Part shown: positions 58,120 to 64,000 of the stretch, piece by piece
Numbering within the stretch: position 1 is the first letter of the stretch
How the letters are laid out: every line of letters starts with the position of its first letter
From: Burkholderia glumae LMG 2196 = ATCC 33617
GTDB taxonomy: Bacteria; Pseudomonadota; Gammaproteobacteria; Burkholderiales; Burkholderiaceae
Reading direction: 5' to 3'
DNA length: 64,000 nucleotides
NCBI RefSeq assembly: GCF_000960995.1
Contig: NZ_CP009435.1
Location: 3,410,001-3,474,000, forward strand
Position numbers and translations under genes: made by a program
The notes under the pieces: model-generated
What the model saw: only the letters and a program-made list of their open reading frames with translations
Databases searched by the model: none
What the model was told of the DNA's origin: nothing

Positions 58120-59718
58120 ATGGTGAGCGGCATGGACGAACATGACTTCTCGCAATTGCCGTCGGCCGCTCAGGCCTATATCCGAGAACTGGAGGCGCGC
58201 AACCGACAACTAGGCGAACGCATCGCCCAGTTGGAGGAGCAGTTCCGCTTGGCGCAGAGCAAACGCTTCGCACCGAGCAGCGAGAAGCTGAAGGACCGCG
58301 TATTCGACGAGGCCGAGCAGATGGCTGCGGCAGCGCCATCGGAGGACCCCGACGACGACGCGTTCGCGTTGCCGGACACAGGGCTGCCCGCACCCGATGA
58401 GCCAGAGCGGGGCAAGCGAGGCCGCAAACCGTTGCCGGCCGAGCTGCCGCGCCAGCGCATTGAATACGATCTACCCGACGATGAGAAGGTCTGCCCCTGC
58501 TGCCGCAGCGCGATGCATCGCATGGGCGAAGAAGTCAGCGAGCAACTGCACTTCGAAGTGAAAGCCTCTGTGCTGCAGCACGTTCGCTTCAAGTACGCAT
58601 GTCGCCACTGCGAGCGCAATGCCGAGAGCACGCCGATCGTGACCGCCCCGATGCCGGCGCAGCCGCTGCCGGGCAGCAATGCGAGCGCAGCGCTCATCGC
58701 CACCGTGACGGCGGGCAAATATGTCGATGGCACGCCGCTATACCGCATGGAGGATGCGCTCTCGCGCGCGAACATCGCGGTGGGCCGCGGCACGCTGGCC
58801 AACTGGATCATCCGGCCCGCTCAACTGCACTACAGCCGACTGTACGAGGCCTTGCGCCAAACGCTGCTATCGCAACAGTTGATTCACGGCGACGAGACGA
58901 CGGTGCAGGTTCTCAAAGAACCGGGCAAGACCGCGCAAAGCACCTCGTATATGTGGGTCTATCGCAGTGCCGAGCAATGCGAGCAGCCGGTGGTGCTGTT
59001 CGACTACCAGCCAGGGCGCGGCCAAGAGTATCCGCAAGCGTTCCTGGCCGGATACACGGGCATGCTGATGAGTGACGGCTACGCTGCGTGGCGCACGCTC
59101 GACGCAGCGACGCACTTGGGCTGCCTTGCCCACGCCCGTAGGGCGTTCGTCGATGCGCTCAAAGGTCAGAAGAAGCCCGGTGGGCGTGCGGCACAGGCTC
59201 TTGAGTACTTCAAGGCGTTGTATCAGGTCGAGACGCTCGCCAAGGGCGGTCTGCCCGAAGGAGAAACCCGCGACGATTACACGTACCGATTACGCCAGGA
59301 ACATAGCGTGCCGTTGCTCACTGCATTCAAGACCTGGCTGGACGAGCAGGCGCCACACGTGTTGCCCGAAAGTCTGCTGGGCAAGGCGATCAGCTATACG
59401 CGCAATCAATGGGAGTATCTGAGCCGCTACGTCATCGACGGCCGCGCCCCAATCGACAATAACGTTATCGAACGCGACATCAGGCCCTTCTGCACAGGCC
59501 GCAAATCTTGGCTGTTCAGCGACACGGTCGCTGGCGCGAAGGCGAGCGCAATGGTCTACAGTCTCATGCTCACGTGCCGCGCATGCAACGTCGAGCCGTA
59601 TGCCTACCTGCTTCATGTGCTCACCGAACTGCCTCAGCGAGCCCCGGATGCCGACATCACGGACTTGCTGCCGTTCAACTTCGCGAAACGGCAAACGGCT
59701 ACACCGCCGCCGCCTTGA
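58120..59718 (+). CDS. tnpC: IS66-family transposase TnpC
   Basis: The 532-residue protein has the N-terminal coiled coil (LEARNRQLGERIAQLEEQFRLAQSKRFAPSSEKL), a zinc-finger segment (EKVCPCCRSAMHRMGEEVSEQL and YACRHCERN) and a DDE core (IHGDETTVQVL, MSDGYAAW...LAHARRAFVD and DNNVIERDIRPFCTGRKSWLF). It is full length with no stop or frameshift. An ATG at 58132 (MDEHDF) is an alternative start. Its 3' end runs close to the right terminus of the element. Confidence 0.93.
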   Translation: MVSGMDEHDFSQLPSAAQAYIRELEARNRQLGERIAQLEEQFRLAQSKRFAPSSEKLKDRVFDEAEQMAAAAPSEDPDDDAFALPDTGLPAPDEPERGKRGRKPLPAELPRQRIEYDLPDDEKVCPCCRSAMHRMGEEVSEQLHFEVKASVLQHVRFKYACRHCERNAESTPIVTAPMPAQPLPGSNASAALIATVTAGKYVDGTPLYRMEDALSRANIAVGRGTLANWIIRPAQLHYSRLYEALRQTLLSQQLIHGDETTVQVLKEPGKTAQSTSYMWVYRSAEQCEQPVVLFDYQPGRGQEYPQAFLAGYTGMLMSDGYAAWRTLDAATHLGCLAHARRAFVDALKGQKKPGGRAAQALEYFKALYQVETLAKGGLPEGETRDDYTYRLRQEHSVPLLTAFKTWLDEQAPHVLPESLLGKAISYTRNQWEYLSRYVIDGRAPIDNNVIERDIRPFCTGRKSWLFSDTVAGAKASAMVYSLMLTCRACNVEPYAYLLHVLTELPQRAPDADITDLLPFNFAKRQTATPPPP

Positions 59719-61723
59719 TCGATCGAGCGCATAGCTTCGGCCCGACCGTCAACGTGTGGCGAATTGAGCGCTTACCCAGCTTCGCACCAGAGGCCTGTAC
59801 GGCGCTCAAAAGCTTCGCGTAGTGCCTCGTCCCTACCATCCCCGCCTCATCGACAAAAACCATGTCTTTTGGGCCTAATTCGAGCGTACCCGCCTCGATT
59901 TCCAGCAGGAATTTATCAATCGTACCGGCGTAGTCCGGATTGGTGTCTGCGGCCACGGCAGACGCCACCTTGCCCGTAGGTGCCAGGCCGATGGTGCGAT
60001 AGCTCTGCTGGCGAGCAAATTGAACGGCATATTTCATCGCAAATGACTTGCCCGTACCTGGTAGCCCAACAACGAGCGACGCGCCATTGCCATTGAAGAC
60101 GTTTTGGACAAACGCTTTCTGCTCGTCCTTGAGCCTGATGCCACCAGCTTCCAACTCGCGAAAGTAGTCTGCGAGATCGAAGCGCTGATGGCTATAGCTG
60201 GTCAGCCCTGCAAAGATTTCGACGTTCTGGTTCTCCAGTCGAGCCAGAGACTTCAACGTGAACACTGGTTGCTCGTTGGGGTTGCAGGGCAAGGCAAAGA
60301 TGTCCTCCTGCTCACGCAAGAACTTGTCAGCGACAAATTCGGCTTCGATGCCCAGCCCTATGTACTTGGCAAACTCGCGGATGAGATCGTTGCGCGTGAA
60401 CTTCGGATTCTTGTTGGTAAGCAGCTCAACGATGCGCTCCTTATCGTGCTGGCGATAAAGTACGGCATCGGATGATAGCTTCAAGGTCAGGTTTAGCTCA
60501 CTCACTTTGGCGACAAGCTGGCTTTGCTGTTCGTGCAAAGACACGACCTGCTTTTTGTTCTTGAGGCGGCGCTGCACCTGCTTGTTGTAGCGACCTGAAT
60601 TCAGAAAGCCGTACTGCGCCTCATAGTCCTTGTTGACGTCGATGACGCGGGCCAGGACTTCATCCTTGGAAAGCGCGCCCGCTTGCTCCTGCGCTATCAG
60701 ATCCGCAATCTTCTGCTGGGTACGCTCATAGAGATCCCTCTTGTCACGGTCGATCTCCTCCTTGATTTTGGCAGCGACTTTGTACTTGCTGCGGATGATG
60801 TCGGTGGCGCGCTTGTCGAAGGCTACGCGCATGTCCTTCACATCAGCAGCGAATTTTGGATTGATCTCCTGCAAGTCATGATCGTAGGACTCCAATGGAA
60901 TATCAGGAAACGCCTGCTGGAACTTCTTGGCAAAAAGAGCTTTGAACTGAGCATCAATGCGCTCGGCGCATCCACGTTGGAAAAGCTCGCGCGCCTCGAT
61001 GACACGGATAGAGCCATCCGGCAGGCGAATGATGTTGGACGTGTTCACGTGGGCGTGTACATGCGGATCTTGCTCACGATTGTCGAGATGCATGAACCCG
61101 TATTCCATGATTTCGCCACGCTGCCCCACGTAGTCCACAATCATCTTCTGGACGACGTCTACCTGGATCTCCTTCACGGCGTCGAAGAAGATTTGCTGGA
61201 ATGTCTTCTTCTGGTCCGCAGTCAGCAGGTCGGAGAAGAACAGGTAGGAAAAGGACTTGTCGACCGAATAGACAAGCTCAAGCGAGGTGCGCTGGTTGCC
61301 GATCACGCTCTCCTCAACCTTGGCTAGATCGATGGGGATTTCCACATCCCTATATACGACAAAGCCACGCTCGATGTCCGTCCGCGTGATCTGGATGAGC
61401 TTCCCAGTTTCGGGATGGGGAATGGTGCGCGTTATCTTGTCGCGCGTTTTGCGCTCCCCGAGCAAGGGATGGTTGCCAAGCTCGGCTTCCGAAATTTCCG
61501 CGAGCTTGTCCATGTCGGCAGGGCCAGTCAGGCCGAGGCGATCCGCGATGCCGCCACGGATGTAAGTCAGATCCGCTCCGGTGAATTCACCAGCCTTGGC
61601 GTAGTACCCCATCTTGCTGCCTTCCACGCCAGCACCATCGTCCAGCACATCTTGCACCTGGCGCTGAAGGTATCGCTTGTAGTCGAAGCCCTGAGCAACG
61701 GTGCGCCACTCCACGTTGATCAT
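59699..61723 (-). pseudogene. MobF-type relaxase/helicase, C-terminally truncated by IS66
   Basis: Starting at an ATG (61723) that overlaps the stop of the small gene upstream (ATGA), the protein has a relaxase domain with the three-histidine motif HVHAH at residues 221-225 and a helicase domain with Walker A GLPGTGKS at about residue 555 and motif II FVDEAGMVG. Native sequence lasts about 649 residues, to base 59776. The frame then reads into the IS66 end for 26 more residues and stops at 59699. TraI/TrwC-type proteins usually have several hundred further residues of helicase, so the strand-transfer domain may still fold but the helicase is incomplete. It would have nicked oriT and led DNA into a recipient. 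The GC content is clearly below that of the chromosome to the left. Confidence 0.9.
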
Positions 61724-62046
61724 TTTGGCCCCCACGCCCCGCGCTTGAGGCTGTCGTCTATGGCAAAGCGCAGGTACTCGCGCTCCTGCTCGGTCAACTG
61801 CAGATCGATGTCGGTCTTTTTCAGCAGCAGATGCAATGCCTCGGCGGTCCTGTGCATGGTCATGCGCTCCAGCTCAAGAAAAGCAATGGTGCGATTAAAA
61901 ATTTTCACCATCGTATCGTCCTGCTCCTGCTGAGCCTCTCGATGAAATTGCATTAAGTGCTTCACGTACTGGTTGACCGATGGGAAGCCACCAGCCTTTG
62001 CTGCCTCTTCGATTTCAGGGCTTAGCTTGTATGTTTTTATCGCCAT
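61720..62046 (-). CDS. Small protein coupled to relaxase; probable relaxosome accessory
   Basis: The 108-residue protein MAIKTYKLSPEIEEAAKAGGFPSVNQYVKHLMQF... starts with a ribbon-helix-helix-like pattern and then has a charged helix rich in E and Q (REAQQEQDDTMVKIFNRTIAFLELERM). It stops inside the relaxase start codon (ATGA), so the two are translated together. This layout matches small DNA-binding accessory proteins of conjugation systems that help the relaxase at oriT. I cannot assign a named family. Confidence 0.6.
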   Translation of the reverse strand: MAIKTYKLSPEIEEAAKAGGFPSVNQYVKHLMQFHREAQQEQDDTMVKIFNRTIAFLELERMTMHRTAEALHLLLKKTDIDLQLTEQEREYLRFAIDDSLKRGAWGPK

Positions 62047-62171
62047 TTATTATCCTTATTATTTGGCCACCTCTCATTCATTTTGGCCGAAAAACCAAAA
62101 AAGTCAATTCAGCTCGGAGGTCACCTACCTTCCCGGCGTAAGAGTAACGATAGCCGAAATTATTTGAGATT

Positions 62172-62260
62172 AGCCACGGACGTGGCTTGGCGGGGCGTTG
62201 AAGATTTTGAGTTTTGGATAAGGTTGCGAAGCAACCCTTATCCGTGTGTGCTTAGTTATT
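62172..62260. other. Candidate oriT with hairpin
   Basis: In the ~380-base non-coding gap upstream of the relaxase operon there is a strong inverted repeat, GGATAAGGTTGC, loop GAA, GCAACCCTTATCC (62216-62243, one bulged C), followed by GTGTGTGCTTAG. A second perfect 7-bp dyad AGCCACG/CGTGGCT lies just before it (62172-62187). In MobF systems a hairpin next to the nick site is a standard part of oriT, and the position beside relaxosome genes fits. The rest of the gap (62047-62171 and 62261-62423) holds no gene I recognise; it must include the promoters of the two divergent genes. The actual nick site is not identified. Confidence 0.5.
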
Positions 62261-62423
62261 TTCTGTTTTTTATTTTTTCTTCATCTTTCGCCACACCTTT
62301 ACCACCAAACATTGCTTTCAGCGCTCACCCGACTTCATCGCAACAACCCACATGCAACGATGATTTGTGCCTTGACAAAGCTGACCCATGTTGTAGATGT
62401 ATGTCACACACCTGGAGTAGAAT

Positions 62424-62819
62424 ATGAATTGGCTCAAAAATGCGCTTGACTCTGTACACAACCTAATCCATGGGATAAAGAGGTTTATAACGCTTATGAA
62501 ATGCACCCAAAAGGCTATCCAAAAAGTCCAAGATGGGCTCTTCCCTCATGAAACTGTGACACCGCCCGAAAAAGAGAAAATCAAGCAACTCTGCGCCATC
62601 GAGCTTCCGTGGTATGTGGTAGCAGATCTCATTCTCGCTGAAAGGCAGCGAAAAAATGTTATCGCAGTGATTGCTACCAGAATTGGTGAGCTAACCGAGG
62701 AAGAGTTGGAATGGATTCACAATTGCTTGACGACATCGAATATGAGTATAGACGAGATGATCCGAGAAATCCAAAAATCGAGAAGCTCTCAGACACCACT
62801 ACCGAAGCTCAAACCCTAA
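62424..62819 (+). CDS. Hypothetical protein next to mobilisation genes
   Basis: The 131-residue protein MNWLKNALDSVHNLIHGIKRFITLM... is mostly helical and charged, with no signal peptide or clear membrane segment. I recognise no domain. Low GC and position suggest a plasmid or ICE gene. A rho-independent terminator directly follows its stop, which supports it being a transcribed gene. Confidence 0.5.
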   Translation: MNWLKNALDSVHNLIHGIKRFITLMKCTQKAIQKVQDGLFPHETVTPPEKEKIKQLCAIELPWYVVADLILAERQRKNVIAVIATRIGELTEEELEWIHNCLTTSNMSIDEMIREIQKSRSSQTPLPKLKP

Positions 62820-62825
62820 ACATCC

Positions 62826-62849
62826 AAGCACCTTTCGAGGTGCTTTTTT
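62826..62849 (+). terminator. Rho-independent terminator
   Basis: A perfect 8-bp stem AAGCACCT, loop TTCG, AGGTGCTT is followed by a T run. It lies six bases after the stop codon of the hypothetical gene and would end its transcript. Confidence 0.85.
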
Positions 62850-62978
62850 ATTCCCTATTCTCCACCCACCTCTTCCCGCCGCGCATTCAGCTTTTTAAGC
62901 TTAGGAGGCTTCCACCAGAGTTGACAACCGACGATATTCCGCTATCGTAAATAGATAATAACAAAAAGGAAACAAGTC

Positions 62979-63362
62979 ATGGCAGAGAAAAACATCAACT
63001 GGGCTGCTGAATTAGTAGCAGCAAAAATCAAAGCAGACAATAGCAAGACGGTCAGCCACATGGATGAGCACCTGGTGCAAATCTTATCAATTAAGCGCCT
63101 CGGCTTCAGTTGGGATAAAACTGCAGACGAGACAAATCGCATCTTGGGGCTTAAGGGTTTAGATAAAGTGAACGGCAAGAAGCTGGCTCGCATCGCCGCC
63201 AAGTGGAAAGCCGCTGGCTTGATAGATTTGAAGAAGGTTGACGCCTTTCACGAGCAAGTAAAAAAGGCACTTGAGCGGAAATCCGCAGCCGCATCCAAAC
63301 CTGCTCCACCGCTCCCCCAATCCATTCCATCCAATTTTCCACCACAAGGGGACAAAGCATGA
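62979..63362 (+). CDS. Hypothetical protein of the mobile region
   Basis: The 127-residue protein MAEKNINWAAELVAAKIKADNSKTVSHMDEHLVQIL... follows an AAAAAGGAAAC ribosome binding site. The N-terminal ~85 residues look like a helical DNA-binding-like domain with conserved-looking WDKTADETNRILG; the C-terminus is Lys/Ala/Pro-rich (KSAAASKPAPPLPQS). Small proteins of this kind occur near conjugation genes, but I cannot name the family. Its stop overlaps the start of the ankyrin gene (ATGA). Confidence 0.6.
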   Translation: MAEKNINWAAELVAAKIKADNSKTVSHMDEHLVQILSIKRLGFSWDKTADETNRILGLKGLDKVNGKKLARIAAKWKAAGLIDLKKVDAFHEQVKKALERKSAAASKPAPPLPQSIPSNFPPQGDKA

Positions 63363-63877
63363 TGCCACACCCATCGAAAATAAGAGACAGAACGATGCGA
63401 GAAATAGAAGCAGATATGGAGAAGTTCTGCGATGAGGGTAATATCGGCGCTGTGATGAATCTCGTTGATGAGATGGGCGAAATGGAGGATCGCCTGTTCT
63501 TTTTCGCCCAATCAGGAGATCTTGGCAAGGTCAAGCATTATGAGTCGCTAGGCTGCAACCTGAGACAGAATGACGATGCTTTACTGAAAACCGCAGCTTG
63601 TGGCGGTCAAGTCGATGTAATGAGGTATCTTATCGAAAAAGGCGCGGATGTACATGCGGAGGGTGACAAGGCAATTTCCCTCGCGTCAGCTCATGGTTAT
63701 CTGCAAGCAGTTCAGTATCTGATAGAGCAAGGCGCTGATGTCAACATTGCAATCGAACGCGGCAAAGATGATGTGAGAGATTGGGCTATGGCATACAAAC
63801 AAGCCCATGATCTACATCAGCACCTCAGCGAAGCGCTTCCCCAGCATGAGGCAAGCACCTCGAAGAGGAAAATCTGA
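63359..63877 (+). CDS. Ankyrin-repeat protein
   Basis: The 172-residue protein has ankyrin-type repeats in residues about 60-145: ALLKTAACGGQVDVMRYLIEKGADVHAEG and AISLASAHGYLQAVQYLIEQGADVNIAI are clear, preceded by a degenerate one. It has no signal peptide. Ankyrin proteins mediate protein binding; here it is translationally coupled to the upstream gene. A role in plasmid maintenance or host interaction is possible but not shown. Confidence 0.8.
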   Translation: MMPHPSKIRDRTMREIEADMEKFCDEGNIGAVMNLVDEMGEMEDRLFFFAQSGDLGKVKHYESLGCNLRQNDDALLKTAACGGQVDVMRYLIEKGADVHAEGDKAISLASAHGYLQAVQYLIEQGADVNIAIERGKDDVRDWAMAYKQAHDLHQHLSEALPQHEASTSKRKI

Positions 63878-63907
63878 ATCGCCCGCCTTAAGGAACATTA
63901 GATCGAC

Positions 63908-64000
63908 TTATTTAGAGTCACCACCAAATAGTCGTTTCATTGTTTCCTTGGACGCCAACTCAAGTTTCCTCACGCCATCAAATTCAGATATGCTAAGGCG
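63908..64000 (-). CDS. C-terminal end of an unidentified protein (partial)
   Basis: Read leftward from the window edge, an open frame of 30 codons (RLSISEFDGVRKLELASKET, then MKRLFGGDSK) ends at TAA. The composition is protein-like and it converges on the ankyrin gene with a 30-base gap. Too little is visible to name it. Confidence 0.4.
   Translation of the reverse strand, partial: RLSISEFDGVRKLELASKETMKRLFGGDSK

Larger units (their letters stand above)
55917..59775 (+). mobile_element. IS66-family insertion sequence, interrupted by IS481 copy 2
   Basis: The ends are GTAAGCGC at 55917 and its complement GCGCTTAC ending at 59775, the usual IS66 termini. It holds tnpA, tnpB and tnpC in order, with a 1215-bp IS481 element between tnpA and tnpB. 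Without the insert and duplication, the element would be about 2.64 kb, normal for IS66. No 8-bp duplication flanks it: the left end abuts an IS481 fragment and the right end cuts a relaxase gene. The flanks have therefore been joined by deletion or recombination. Confidence 0.92.

Overview
The window is GC-rich, densely coded DNA whose gene content (unorthodox BvgS/RcsC-type phosphorelay, large DUF3683-type FAD/Fe-S oxidoreductase, FUSC-type efflux protein, modular PKS/NRPS) suggests a Burkholderia-group beta-proteobacterium. A plant-associated Burkholderia sensu stricto is my best guess; I cannot fix the species by eye. The right end (about 50.5-64 kb) is less GC-rich, packed with nested insertion sequences, and runs into plasmid- or ICE-like mobilisation DNA.

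Layout. (1) 1-5.3 kb: end of a chaperone-usher fimbrial operon (usher tail, adhesin), a LuxR-type response regulator and, convergent to it, a hybrid sensor kinase with HisKA, REC and HPt domains. (2) 5.6-11.1 kb: a translationally coupled ACP/ketosynthase pair, a beta-carbonic anhydrase, a diguanylate cyclase and a FUSC-type membrane protein. (3) 11.3-37.4 kb: a biosynthetic cluster in two divergent operons that meet at about 30.7 kb. The leftward operon encodes a haem-oxygenase-like di-iron oxidase, an acyl/aminoacyl-AMP ligase, a fatty acyl-AMP ligase with fused ACP, a KS-AT-DH-KR-ACP polyketide synthase, NRPS C-A*-PCP-E and NRPS C-A*-PCP-reductase. The rightward operon encodes a free carrier protein, an alpha/beta-hydrolase-fold protein with a cysteine nucleophile, a SbnA/cysteine-synthase-like PLP enzyme, a GNAT acetyltransferase, an amidohydrolase and a di-haem peroxidase; a RidA gene follows on the other strand. 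(4) 37.5-43.4 kb: an envelope/transport module (ABC ATPase, FtsX-type permease, lipoprotein, DJ-1/PfpI protein, LolA-like protein, outer-membrane protein). (5) 43.7-50.5 kb: a truncated type II thioesterase, the DUF3683-type oxidoreductase with an IS481-family element just upstream, a small membrane protein and an orphan LuxR regulator. (6) 50.5-59.8 kb: an AT-rich stretch, IS3 remnants, a small TPR/methyltransferase/PhyH islet, IS5 inside IS3, and IS66 carrying a second, identical IS481. (7) 59.8-64 kb: an IS-truncated MobF-type relaxase, its small coupled partner, an oriT-like hairpin, hypothetical genes and an ankyrin-repeat protein.

Main idea. Both NRPS proteins are full length, but their adenylation domains (marked A*) have lost the core ATP- and substrate-handling motifs, so neither can load its own amino acid. 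The cluster supplies what would be needed to do this in trans: a free carrier protein, an AMP ligase, an oxidase that could act on the tethered amino acid, and a Cys-nucleophile alpha/beta-hydrolase protein translationally coupled to the carrier. That last protein is analogous to the aminoacyl shuttles SyrC and CmaE. It ends in almost the same C-terminal tail (EMESGEL) as the PKS (EMEGGEL), and the next NRPS begins with a TubC/beta-hairpin docking domain, so both may dock at the same place. The predicted product is a fatty acyl chain extended once to a 2-enoyl amide, carrying a D-configured first residue and a second residue released reductively as an aldehyde or alcohol. The identity of the amino acids is unknown.
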